Shown piece after piece: positions 51,783 through 62,756 of a DNA stretch of 64,000 bases. A program made the translations under genes and the position numbers. Where the stretch lies: the NCBI GenBank assembly GCA_033816765.1, contig CM066298.1, positions 1,798,001 to 1,862,000 of the forward strand, given 5' to 3'. Below the pieces are notes generated by a model, which searched no databases, was not told where the DNA came from, and saw nothing but the letters and a program-made list of their open reading frames with translations. This DNA is from Nothopassalora personata. Its lineage: Eukaryota > Ascomycota > Dothideomycetes > Mycosphaerellales > Mycosphaerellaceae. How positions within the stretch are numbered: position 1 is the stretch's first letter; every line of letters starts with the position of its first letter.

Positions 51783-52834
51783 GCGAGACCTTCCGCTGAA
51801 CCAGCCCGCGTAAGCAAGACCGCCTTTGACTCCTGTTGCCCATCGCTACTGTTATCATGTAAAGACTGTGAAATAAATTCGAATGACGTACAGCTCACGG
51901 CCTTACATCAAAAGACCTCCGGCCAGAAGTCTTCGTTTCGAGTACCATGAATAATGCTCAGCTGCGGTGGGGTATCGGGTCTTCCGTCTGGACTCTCCCC
52001 GTCCGTGTCATGACCTGATACACCAGATCGCACCCAACAGACTCGCCTGAGCAGGAATACACAAGCTTTCGGGCCAGCGTGCAAAATCTCCTATTGCAGT
52101 GCGATCCAGAGTCCAATCCCATCAAAACAATCTCCTATCCGATAAAGCGTGTCCTAATCAGAATTGTATCATGACAATAGATAGGACCGCAGTAGATCGC
52201 TCCCTGACCTGTCATGGTGCTTGCAGGACATTTGCGCCCGCACACGGTAAGCCAAACAGATCGCTACATCGCCCCCCTCCCTCCGGTGGAATGATCGTGC
52301 AGCGCCGGTCCGGCAATCTTCGAATCTTCAATCTGTGTGCATCTGCCGAGATAAAGAACGATGATTCTTCGCTGCATCACGGAGACTGGATTAGCCACGA
52401 CGGGCACGCGAGAAGAATCTTCTTTGACAGCGTGGACGAGATGAAGTTAGAAAAGCGTTCGAGCTGTGGGGAAAGCTTAAAAAGGGGGGGGGGGGGGGCT
52501 GTATACGCAAAGTCTATGGACAGCTCACGATTTCGCCTAGGGGCAGCTCCTATTCTTAGTCGTAATTCAAAATTTGATTAGCCCTCTAGCGCTCCGAAAT
52601 GCGCTTGCCCGCCCGGCGGGGGCTAATAGCATCTATATTCCCTGTAGCCGAAGCAAACTTGGGTGGCGCCCGCAGTAGGAGGGGACCCAAAGGGAGGAAG
52701 GAGTTCGTGGGAGGACCCAGGTGCAGCGGAGGGCTAAGGGGGTGGGTATTTCCCATTTAATAACAATTGATTGCTTACTCAGAATGTGAGCTGCCCCGTA
52801 GACGGAATCGTGAAGACTTTACGACGGAAAGCGC
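51783..52834. other. Intergenic with a G homopolymer
   Basis: A run of 15 G lies at 52484-52498. A 160-codon plus frame (52099-52581) crosses this run and has no recognisable domain, so it is not called. Promoter of no identified gene. Confidence 0.45.
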
Positions 52835-55800
52835 TCAAGCATTCTCATCCCAACCCTCTCCCATCTCCACCATCCTCGCAGCCTGTGTGCCAGTAAAAAG
52901 GTCACTCCCATCGAAAGTACTGTCATCTTCTCTCATCATATCACTCTTAGTCGGCGTCTTGAAAGTCACAGGTCGCTGGCTTGGCCGGTTCGTACTAACA
53001 GCTCCCAGCGTCTGCCTCCTTGCCGCCAAGAGCTGCTGAGTCTTCGATGGTTTGGCTGGCGCTCCTATACTTGCGCGAGTCTTGGCCGCCGTGGCAGGTA
53101 TAACGATGGAGCTCCTCGGGCGCGGCCGCTTGGGCGTGGGGCCGTTCTTGGATTCTTGAGAAGCATTCAAGACGAAGGAGCCGTTGAGGTCCTGGTCTTG
53201 GGCTTCAATCTCCATCCCTTCGGCTCCAGAAGCTGGGGTGGGTGGTGTTGGATCTTCTTGTGTTTGGCGTATGTCGTCGGTGTTTGACTCGCGGGAGCGA
53301 TGCGGCAAGGTGCTACGACCTTGCGATTTGGTAAGACCCATGGCGGCCATAAGATTGCTTCGCATAGCCTCTGCTTCGGCGATCTGCTGGTCCTTCTGCT
53401 CGCACCTTTGTTGATAGCGAGTGACGCGCTTCTTGAGGTCTGCGATTTTGGTGTCCCGAGCTTCGAGATCGCTGTTATACTTGTCTTCCTTCTCCTGCGA
53501 GCTTTGGTGCTGCTCGGCGATTTGAAGCTCGAGAGATGCAATGGCTTCTTGATGGGCCTGTGCCAGCTCTACGGTTTGCTGGTGCTTGACATCGATGGCA
53601 GCTTGTAGATGGACAATCTGCTGAGTGGTGAATTGAGCCAGCTCTTCGCGCCCTGACTTGAGCTCCTCAATGTGCCGGCGTAGCTCGGATGCTTCTTGTG
53701 TTCCGTTGACCAGGTTGCTGTTCGCTACAGCAAGATCAGTTTGGAGCTGCGTGTTTGCGACTTGCAGCTCCTCGTTGACACGTCTCAGGTCACTCAACTG
53801 TGTCTCAAGCTCACTGAACTGCGCGTTCTTCTGCGAGATACTGTCTTCAAGGCGGTCACACTCAGTTCTCGCATTGACCAGATCGTCTTGCACCACAGCC
53901 ATGTCACGAGCTTTAGCCGCCGCGTCCCTGGCGGCTTCCTCTAGCTGCTCCTGTAAGTCCTCGGACTCTTCTTCCTTCCTGGCCAACGTACTCGCATGGT
54001 CAAGCTCAGCCAATTGCTTTGCTTGATTGAGCTCCGCAAGCTGCTTCTTGCCCTGAGCCTGAGCCTCACGTAGCTTCTCTTCCAACCGGCTGACTCGATC
54101 TAACAGTGCATCGTTCTCATTCCGACTATGCTCAAGCTCTTGAGCATGTCCGTGGCACTCGTCCTCGAGAGCACGCCTCTTTGCCTCCAGATCAAGATTG
54201 CGGGCTTCCATCTCCACGAAGGCATTGTTCAGGTCGGTGTTTTGGTCCTCCAGTGTGCGACATCGCTCTTGCTCTTCGCGCAATGGCTTCTCAACATTCT
54301 CGCACCGGGCCTCTAGATCTGCGCACGCTTTCGTGAATAGGCGTGTCACTGCATTTTGTTCGACCTGTGCTCTGGCCGTGAAATGAGTATGTAAAGCCTC
54401 TCTCCAGTCTGTGTGACCCTCGTCATCCAACGAAGCGTCGCCGTCACTGATAGGGAAGTGATCACGGTATGATGGTCGATCATGATTGCAGTCGAGATCA
54501 CCACGGGCTGACATAGCGTGGAGCTTCAGCAGTAAGGAGATGGTCTGCGAGCTAACCTTTGCCCGCTGGGAAGCTCTCAATAGTAGGTCGCTCACAGTGT
54601 GAGCTAGGCTTAATCTCTTGCGCTGCATCGCCTTGACGCACCACCCGGCCGCCGTCTTCTCCGCTACAGCCCTCTGTGGTAAGCTGAGGGCTGCGTGAAG
54701 TTGCTGTAGACTGTGGTTGAAGGCTTCGTCCTCAAGCAGTTCTTGAATCTGGTGCATGCTGGTCTTGTGATCTTCAAGTACTGCCAAGGTATCTCGCACA
54801 ATATACGAGATGGCGTCCAGTCCGACAGCATGATTGCCAGTGTCATCTTGGGCTGCAAACTCGACGCTTCTTCGCAGCAGCTCGCTGATCGGCGCACGAG
54901 CCAGCAGCCCTGAGAAGACATCCCGATCGTGCGACTGTGAGCATAAGATATGTGCAACTTGAGCGACCTCCGGCTGCAAGAAAGTCCGCTCGAGTCCTTG
55001 TAGTACTGGGTGAGGCAATGAGTCGATCTCGCACAGCTTCCCGACAAAGCGTAGACCAAGAGTGCGTATTATCTGGTCCAGGTCCTGATCACACAATTGA
55101 TTGTGCAGTTTGTGGATCGTGGTTGCATTCGACATGCACCAGTTCTGGCGGATGTCGCCGGGCACTGCAGTGACAATGTTGTTGGCCAAGACCAGCGCCT
55201 TGACGTTATCTGTGGTGATGCCTCTGATCGCTGAGTATGCAATCAGGACGATGAGTTGCATGCTTCTCTCAGCCTTCTTGCCCTCGAAAAACTGCTGCAT
55301 AGCTTCTGCCTTCCATCGAGAGGAGGTAGGGGTACTGGCCAGGAAGTCTTGTGTGCTGTAAGAGCTGGCAGTGAGGCGGAACTCAGGGTCCACCGAACAG
55401 CGAGCGATGTTCATGATGGAGAGGCAGTAGAGAGTGAGGCAGTTGTCACCTGAGCCGGCGCCTTTTTGCAGTATCTCGATCAAATGAGTTTCGAATCTGG
55501 CGAGCATGTCTGGATGCAGCGTGCCAAAGAGGATGTTGCCGGTACCGCGAAGGAGCATGTAGACTGGCTCGATGGTCGCCGTGCATGGCTTCTTGGCAGC
55601 ATTCTCCACCAGCTGCATAAGGAGAGTCTGCGTTTCGGACGGCAGTGCTACAGTGTCTGGCAGTGGGAGGGAGAGAAGAGCGACGCTGGCTCTGGTGTGC
55701 TTTGACTTGGTCTCGCCGTGTTTGGCAGCCTGCGCGACCACAGTATGGAGGAGAGTCGGCTCTTGGCGTAAGAATGCATCTCGACATGAGGCATTGATGG

Positions 55801-56018
55801 CAAATTTGGCCACCAGATCCAGCACATACGGCCATTGCTGGAGACCTTCGAGCAAGCAAGAGACGAGCGGCTCTACCAAACATGGCTTTGCCGCTGCCCA
55901 TTGGGCGATATCGGCGTCGCTGCATTGGGTGACGGCAATGTCGCGGAGGGTGCGGAGCTGGCTCGGATATGGACAAGATGTGATGCGATCCGCTTCAGCT
56001 GCCAAAGCGTCGTAGAGT

Positions 56019-56055
<37 letters not shown>

Positions 56056-56056
56056 T
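52835..56056 (-). CDS. Large coiled-coil protein of unknown function
   Basis: The single-exon ORF has 1073 residues. The N-terminus starts MATT and continues with a Thr run encoded by an (ACG)n microsatellite at ~56019-56052. Residues ~15-560 are alpha-helical and ARM/HEAT-like. Residues ~590-900 form a long coiled coil rich in Glu, Gln and Leu. The C-terminus is basic and disordered (PKRPRPRSSIVIPATAAKT) and ends with an acidic-aromatic motif (REDDSTFDGSDLFTGT). The overall plan resembles golgin/tether or spindle-type proteins, but no diagnostic motif ties it to Uso1 or another named family. The first ATG is used. The next in-frame Met lies far downstream. Confidence 0.75.
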
Positions 56057-56481
56057 TGTCGCGCTTTGCTGTTCGCCACCTCGCCGTCGATGTCATTTCG
56101 AGTAGATTCCACCGGGTAAACAGTCGCGTCGCGTGGAAAGGGCGGGTGTTGTCAGTAGCGACCGGCACTTTCCTTGGCCGCCGATATTTCCTTTCCTTGA
56201 AGGTGTGACGTCACATTCCCACTGATCTGTGTGCTACCTCGCTACACACCATCTTCATGCTGCACCACCGCTCGATGGGAAGACGGAAGATGAGATTGTG
56301 GTTGCTGGTGATAAGAGGCCCGACTTCATGTATACTCTCTGAATGAGACGGGGTAGTGGAGCTGGTCTGTAACCATAGAATCGATCCATCGCTGACATTC
56401 GTATCCAGGAAGCTGCAGCTACAACGCGGAGACGACGCATTGCGGGAAATGCACCAGTCATCAGCAAACCTCCAACAGTTC
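56057..56481. other. Intergenic, promoter of the coiled-coil gene
   Basis: No gene recognised. Includes a TGACGTCA palindrome at ~56207-56214, a perfect CRE/ATF-type site. Its relevance is unproven. Confidence 0.4.
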
Positions 56482-57543
56482 CTATCCCATCGCCCTCCCA
56501 ATGCACCCCGCCAACCTGCCCGCAGCCTCCCCCTTCATCATCGTAAAATGATTCGCCGCCTCCACAACCTGCACATGAATATCCTCATCATTCAACAATT
56601 TCTCCCACCCCAGCGGACTAAAATCTCTCCTCGCACACATAATCCACTGCATCTCTTTCGGATCGTGCTCAAAGATTTCCAGCTGCGGGACACCCTCCTC
56701 AAGACTCTCACAGACGCCTTGCCGGGCATAGATGATATGTGTCGACGGCTCGCGATATGCTTCGCAAGGCCTCGGACGGTATTTCTGGAGATTGTTGGTA
56801 TTCGCTTCGAAATGCTCGAAGACACAGCGCGGTGGTGCGCGGCCGCGGGAATTGAAGGCATGGATTTTTTTCAGGTATTCCATCAATCTTGCAGGTAAGC
56901 GCTGGATGTGGATGGGACAGGGCGCGTCGATTAGAATCAACCTCTCGACCCTCTCGGCCATTCTATCCAGCGCTTGGGCGGCGTCGAAGGCTGCGATTCC
57001 GCCGGTGGAGTAGCCCCCGATGTAGTAAGGTCCGGATGCCTGACGGCGCTGCATCTCGGATATGAACAGTGGTGTTAACTCTTGGGGACCGCATTTCCAG
57101 TCTTTGGGTGATTTGAGGTAAGGGCAATTGAGGCCGTAGACTGCGAGATCGGAAGAGATGAGGGAGAGTTGGGTGTAGGAGGCCGCGGAACCGGAGCCGT
57201 CGGGAAAAAGGAAGAGGTTTCTGGCGGCGGTGCGAGGGTTTCCTTGGAGGAGGACGGATGTTGCGGGCGGGTGGGATGAGGTTGTTGAGGAGGAGGAGGA
57301 GGAGGAGGACGTTCTGGAGAGGGCAGACTTTTCCTTTTTGAGAGCGTGGTCTGCTGCGATAAGGGCGCGTTTCCATTGTTTTTCGTCAAAGGTTGGAGGG
57401 GAGAGGACGTCCGTTGCGAGGGCTGGATGCGGTGGTTTGGAGGACGTTTTGGGTCCTGGTGCTGTAGTTGTGGTGGACATTTTGTCCTGCTGCCCTTCGC
57501 TTTCGGATTCGGAGTTTGCTGTGCTGGCTGGTGTGCGGTCCAT
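56482..57543 (-). CDS. Stand-alone thioesterase resembling the TE domain of non-reducing polyketide synthases
   Basis: The single-exon ORF has 353 residues. A ~95-residue Ser/Thr/Pro-rich N-terminus with a nine-Ser run is followed by an alpha/beta-hydrolase: LFLFPDGSGSA, VYGLNCPYLKSP, nucleophile S179 in GGYSTGG, D206 in LILIDAP, a DPKEMQWIM stretch and H332 in ANHFTMMKG. Ser-Asp and Ser-His spacings (27 and 153) are close to those of Claisen-cyclase TE domains such as that of PksA. Such domains release or cyclise polyketides from the carrier protein. No synthase domains adjoin it, so it is a free-standing hydrolase or a detached TE. A promoter shared with other genes is not evident. Confidence 0.85.
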   Translation of the reverse strand: MDRTPASTANSESESEGQQDKMSTTTTAPGPKTSSKPPHPALATDVLSPPTFDEKQWKRALIAADHALKKEKSALSRTSSSSSSSSTTSSHPPATSVLLQGNPRTAARNLFLFPDGSGSAASYTQLSLISSDLAVYGLNCPYLKSPKDWKCGPQELTPLFISEMQRRQASGPYYIGGYSTGGIAAFDAAQALDRMAERVERLILIDAPCPIHIQRLPARLMEYLKKIHAFNSRGRAPPRCVFEHFEANTNNLQKYRPRPCEAYREPSTHIIYARQGVCESLEEGVPQLEIFEHDPKEMQWIMCARRDFSPLGWEKLLNDEDIHVQVVEAANHFTMMKGEAAGRLAGCIGRAMG

Positions 57544-58871
57544 GAGCGTACTTTGCTTGCCTTTATCTAATCAAGATTGACGCACTCGTTCGAATGGATT
57601 CTTTGCTTTGCTACGATGTCCAGCTTTCTGGACACTGGGGATATGACAGATCAGCCTTGCAGATCTTCCTCGCTAGGGGTGTAGCGGGAGGATCACGCGT
57701 ACGCGCATCAGAAGTAGCTTGGCTTGCGTATAAGCAGACCCTCTATCTGGTGGTGTCGGAATCCGAATATCGTCTGTGAGCTATATACCATGACTGACCT
57801 GGCGCTGCTCGCGAGTCTGCGCGCTGGCCGTCGTGATTCCGATCGAGACTTGATGGAATGCCCTGGATCAATGCATGGCAACATTGATCATGCGGGCATC
57901 CTTTACGCAAACAAAGCTGCAGATTTTCACATGCTTCTCTTAAAGCTTGCCCTTGGGTTGAATCTGGGCCTATGTTGTGTCGAACGTGCCACACTGTCGG
58001 CGGTCGTAGATGCCTGCATACAGACAGGCTGAGACAGCTTATTCGCCAACGCAGTCACCACTCGATTACCCAGAGAAGTACAGTGGGGTAATGTGAGCAC
58101 CGCGTGTCAGATATGCCGTGAGATAGCACGATTCATTATGCATGTTTGTGGGCAGTGCGTGCCTAAAAAGGGATACATGGCGACAAGGCTGATAGTCCTA
58201 GGCAGCGCGCCCAAGCCATGCAAGATTTCTAGTCTTGAACGTTGAAATCTGACTGGTACAATCTCATGCAAGACTTCCTCCATCTTACGGTTCGGGACGA
58301 TGTCTTGCATCAGCTCCATGATCAACTTCTGTGATGGGGCCTGACAGGACTGTTAGCGCCTTTTCGACATTCACCCAGAGTTACTGCAGAATGAACGCAT
58401 TCCATTCGCAGTACGACAGCACAGTATAGTCGCAACCGGACTCTCATATGTCCACCACGTCTTGGCGATCGCAAAGTGCTTTTGATCTTGAAGTCCGACG
58501 TCCACGACCCCGATGCGAAGCTTTCTACTAGCCTCGCAGGAACCAATGATGCCGCTCTCCATCTCGGCCCGATCCCAGCCGCAAGTTGGATGCAGAGGTG
58601 AATCGCGACCCTCTCGGTCTTCACGTCCTCAGCCAATCCCGGCGCAGCGCGAGCGGTTCGCTGCAGCTGGACATTTCTTTATGCCATGCAACAATCGGCG
58701 TTGGGCGAGAGATTCGGTACTGCTTGTCTGGGCATGACGCGCCCATTAAATGACTTCCGATATAAGGAAGGGGGACATGCATCTCTTGGGATCCCCTGTA
58801 CGGCCTTGCAAAACCCCTTTTGACCGTTGACAAGAAGAGACGACTTGACGAGTACTTGCCAAGTCACCAGC
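57544..58871. other. Intergenic, no gene seen
   Basis: 1.3 kb of normal composition with only short overlapping frames. Contains promoters of the thioesterase and transporter genes, which are divergently oriented. Confidence 0.5.
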
Positions 58872-60794
58872 ATGTCTCAAGACCATACTAAAGCGGATGA
58901 TCTGTCCGAGAAGGAGCAGCATTCGCCTTCGAGGCGTGATAGTGGGAGTCAGCATGATGTTGTCGCCAAGAAGGAGGAGGAGAAGGAGGAGGAGAGTTCT
59001 GATGATATGGGAGCGCTTGACGGCAAGCCTAAGAGCTTAATTGCGATCGTGATGATTGCACTATCGGTGAGTCCTCTCGTCAATATTCTAAGCGATGACG
59101 GCGGCATACTGACACATTCGTAGCTAGCAGTCTTCTTGTCAGCGCTTGACACGACCATCGTCACTGTAGCACTCCCAGCGATCGCCGAACACTTCAACTC
59201 GACCGCATCGTATACCTGGGTTGGATCCGCATACCTACTGGCCAATGCCGCATCGACACCGATCTGGGGCAAGCTGGCCGACATCTTCGGACGCAAGCCT
59301 ATGCTCCTTGCCGCAAATGCACTTTTCATGATCGGATCCCTCATTTGTGGTCTGTCGATAAACGTCGGCATGCTTATCACCGCCCGTGCCATTCAAGGTG
59401 CCGCGGGCGGTGGTCTGTTGACGCTGGTCGATACGATCATTGGTGATCTGTTCTCGTTGAGGACCAGGGGAACATACCTAGGCATGATTGGTGGTGTTTG
59501 GGCCATTGCTTGTGCTTTGGGTCCTATAATTGGTGGTGCCTTCACATCCGGAGTGACCTGGAGATGGTGAGTCGTATCATCATCGGTGTACCGAGAATCA
59601 GATTGCTGACAGGCGTGCAGGTGTTTCTACATCAACCTGCCGATCGACGGCATCGCGTTCTTCATCATCCTCTTCTTTCTGAAGCTGAAGACTCCCAAGA
59701 CGCCTCTAATCGAGGGCTTAAAGGCCATCGACTGGGTTGGCAGTTTCTTTGTGAGTTTTACCGCAAACGATACCAGGCTTCGGACACTGACTATGTTGCA
59801 GATCATCGGCGGCACTTTGTTGTTCCTCTTCGGCCTCCAATACGGCGGCCAGACTTTCCCATGGGATTCTGCGACTGTCATCTGTCTGTTGGTCTTTGGC
59901 ATCGTCTGTGTCGTCATCTTTGGCTTCGTCGAGTGGAAGTTCGCCAGATATCCAATCATCCCGCTTCGACTCTTCAAGTACCGCAACAACTGCGGTGCTC
60001 TTCTGGTGGCCTTCTTCCACTCATTCGTCTTTATCTCGGCGTTCTACTACCTGCCACTATACTTCCAGGCCGTCAAGGGTGCATCCCCAATCTTGGCTGG
60101 TGTGTACATCCTGCCAGCTGTGCTTATGACGGGTGTCAGCGCTGCAGCTACAGGAGCTTTTATCGGAAACACAGGCAATTACCTCATCCCAATGTACTTC
60201 GGAATGGCCACGATGGTGCTCGGATATGGCCTTTTGATCAACTTCCAGGCCAGCTCTGGCTGGGCGAAGCTCATTATCTACCAGCTTCTTGTTGGTATCG
60301 GCAATGGGCCCAACTTCCAGGCTCCGTTGGTTGCGCTCCAGACCAAGATCAAGCAAAGCGACATTGCTACTGGCACTGCCACATTCAACTTCATCCGCAA
60401 CATCGCCACTGCAGTCAGTGTAGTCGTCGGCCAAGTCGTCTATGCGAATCAGCTCAGCGGCATGAAGAGTCGTCTTCAACAGCTAGGTCCAGCTGCAGAA
60501 CTCATCGCCTCTGGAGATGCCGGAGCCAACGTTGAGATGATCCAAGCTCTTCCCAGGGACCAAAGATCGATTGCTCGGTCAGCCATTGCGGATGCTCTCT
60601 CGCCGATGTGGATCATGTATACCGCTTTCGCCGCTGCAGGTCTAGTATGCATCCTCCTGGTCAGCAAGACTGAACTCACCACCACGCACGAGGTGACGGA
60701 GGTTGGTCTCGAGGCGCAAAAGAGGGCTGAAGCTGAGCGCAAAGCTGAGAAGGAGAGGAAGGATGTTGAGAAGGCGAATAAGTCCCGATTATGA
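58872..60794 (+). CDS. MFS drug:H+ antiporter (DHA14 family), four exons
   Basis: Exons are 58872-59066, 59124-59566, 59621-59750 and 59802-60794 (introns 57, 54 and 51 nt), giving 586 residues. A hydrophilic, Lys/Glu-rich N-terminus (~55 residues) precedes about 14 membrane spans. MFS motif A (GKLADIFGRKP) lies between the second and third spans, TIVTVALPAIA is in the first and the antiporter motif C-like GPIIGGAF in the fifth. The C-terminus is a charged helix (EAQKRAEAERKAEKERK). DHA14 proteins export drugs, toxins or secondary metabolites at the plasma membrane. The substrate is unknown. Confidence 0.93.
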
Positions 60795-61511
60795 GCTGTT
60801 GAATGTGTTGCAAGATATTGTTAAGACCAGTGCAGTGTTGCATTTTGAGACGATGATGATCACGCGATAAAGTGAACAGTATACATGCCTGATGAAGCCT
60901 TCGACCTAATGCACTGTCATCCTTCCAGTAGCACTGACATCATGCTCAGGCTGAGATGTCTGCTGGAATATGTTGACCAGCAGGATGGTAGGAGATGGAA
61001 ACGACACGGGCATGCCGATGGTCTAGATGGTAGTAGGTAGGAGTATCGGTAAAGGAAACAAGCTAACGAGCATTTCTTGGCAAGCATGACACCACGTGAT
61101 TCGATGACGCGTGAAACACACTTCTCTTTCCTGATCAAAGGCTCATCGTCTTTGTTCGTTCGGCGATGTTTTATCACCGCAAGTCATATGTGTAACGGGA
61201 CCTCGCTTTTGACTGAGCGCAGTCAATTGGTACGCGGTCCATGTCCATCTGGAAGGTGGTTGGACTCTCGGAGAACAAAGTAAGCCCATGAACAGACAAT
61301 ATGGAAATGGATCTACAGGCTAGACACAACGGCCCATGGTTCAAAATCATGAGTATTGACTCGTCGTGAAGAGACGACCTGGGAGAACTATCATATACCT
61401 TGCTACGGACTCCATCGCCCTGCTCTTGAAACATATTCAAATCAAATCAGCCTCCCGCCATATTGCCATGCGCCAATTCGCCCTCGGACCACTTCAGGAC
61501 CGGATAAATCT
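60795..61511. other. Intergenic between convergent genes
   Basis: No gene recognised. Confidence 0.5.
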
Positions 61512-62756
61512 CTATTTCCTAGGTCTGCCATTGTTCCAGCCCGGATAGATGGAGAAAGCGTTCTTATCAATGCTCGACAACTTGGGACAATTGAGCGGTG
61601 CCAGCATCGAGGTAATGCTGCCTGTCAAATCGGACACAACGCCTGCCACATCGCTTATGACACCACCTTGTGTGACCAGATCAGGCATGAAAAACTGCAT
61701 GCCAAGGAACAAGAAGCAACCGAGATTGTTGCCTTGCAGAAGAGTCGCCGCGTTGTACGCGCCTCCAGTAATGTTCGAGACGTCCAAACCGACGAAGCTG
61801 TTGACAGTCCCGGTGTTGCCGCCAAACGCGGCTTGGTTGGAGTACTTGGAGTACACTGTAACCATGTCCGCGAAAACGTTGGCGACGCCATAGCCTACTG
61901 GATATTTATACCAATTGTCGGGAATGCGCTCGGTGCCTGGAGTGTACTTCAAGTTCGATCCGGAGCCGGTAACGCCGTAGAAGCTCTTGAGGCCGGCAGC
62001 GTCGAGACATCCAGTTGGGCATTCGGCGGTGTGGTTGGAGAAGAGGTATGCGACGAGTGCTGAAGTCGCTTCGGGGATGAAAGCCGTGTTGAGACCCTTG
62101 AAGAAATATGGGTTGTTTGCCTTGGAGTATTCGAACCTCTTCACTTGATGACTTCCGAGCACATCGATGTCGTACCAACCTCTTGGCAGTGGACTGTTCA
62201 AAAGATCCTTGAAGAGGTTCATGTTCAGGGTCACAGCGTTGCCAGTCTGGTACAGGTCGTCGCGCGTTATGCTCTGGTCGCTTTCGAAGCGGTTGTGGGT
62301 GTTACTCATGCCCTGTGGTCTACCGACAAGACCAGTTGCTGTGAAAAGCGATGCTGGGGGAGGTCCACCAATGGAAAAGCCAAGACCGTCGCCGCCCATG
62401 GCCGAGCCAAGAACTGTCAGGAAGCTACCAAATTCGGGAGAGATGTTGAAGACATCCTTCATGGCAGCGATCACTTGGGTGTCTGAAGTGTACCCATTGC
62501 GTGGGATATATCCATGGTTCGCCATGCTGTTCAATCCTGGGCATGGTCCGCGAAAGTCGTTCGGTCCTGGTGCCCGCCAGGCATGATCGCCTGTCGTGCT
62601 GACCTTCTGAGAAGCAGCGTCGAAGCCGAGAGTCTGGCGCTTCTCTTGCTTCTGATACTCCTGATAGTCGATGGTTGTCGCAAGCTGGTCCAACGCTGGA
62701 TATGCCACAGCCCTGGATGCCAGGCAGGTCAAAACGAGTGCTGCAGGGAAGTACAT
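61512..62756 (-). CDS. Heme-thiolate peroxidase (chloroperoxidase / unspecific peroxygenase family)
   Basis: The single-exon 414-residue protein starts at 62756, where MYFPAALVLTCLASRAVA makes a signal peptide. The upstream in-frame ATG at 62819 would hide it and is rejected. The signature GPCPGLNSMANHGYIPRNG contains the axial heme ligand C72 in PCP. Downstream FESDQSITRDDLY provides the acidic and Arg/Ser region lining the distal pocket. Two Cys (CPTGC) occur near residue 250. Length is between short (~240-280) and long (~370) peroxygenases plus an extra C-terminal segment (~residues 330-414) seen in many ascomycete members. Secreted enzymes of this family oxygenate or halogenate small substrates with hydrogen peroxide. 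Confidence 0.9.
   Translation of the reverse strand: MYFPAALVLTCLASRAVAYPALDQLATTIDYQEYQKQEKRQTLGFDAASQKVSTTGDHAWRAPGPNDFRGPCPGLNSMANHGYIPRNGYTSDTQVIAAMKDVFNISPEFGSFLTVLGSAMGGDGLGFSIGGPPPASLFTATGLVGRPQGMSNTHNRFESDQSITRDDLYQTGNAVTLNMNLFKDLLNSPLPRGWYDIDVLGSHQVKRFEYSKANNPYFFKGLNTAFIPEATSALVAYLFSNHTAECPTGCLDAAGLKSFYGVTGSGSNLKYTPGTERIPDNWYKYPVGYGVANVFADMVTVYSKYSNQAAFGGNTGTVNSFVGLDVSNITGGAYNAATLLQGNNLGCFLFLGMQFFMPDLVTQGGVISDVAGVVSDLTGSITSMLAPLNCPKLSSIDKNAFSIYPGWNNGRPRK

Noticed and set aside
52099..52581. 160-codon plus frame through the G homopolymer
   Set aside because: No domain, depends on the homopolymer for frame, low-complexity Gly run.
52835..56056. Assignment of the coiled-coil protein as Uso1/p115
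   Set aside because: Length and helical-plus-coil layout are similar, but no Uso1 head or tail signature could be recognised, so it is left unnamed.
59498..60535. 345-codon plus-strand ORF overlapping the MFS gene
   Set aside because: Different frame of the transporter exons. The spliced model gives a complete 14-span MFS protein.
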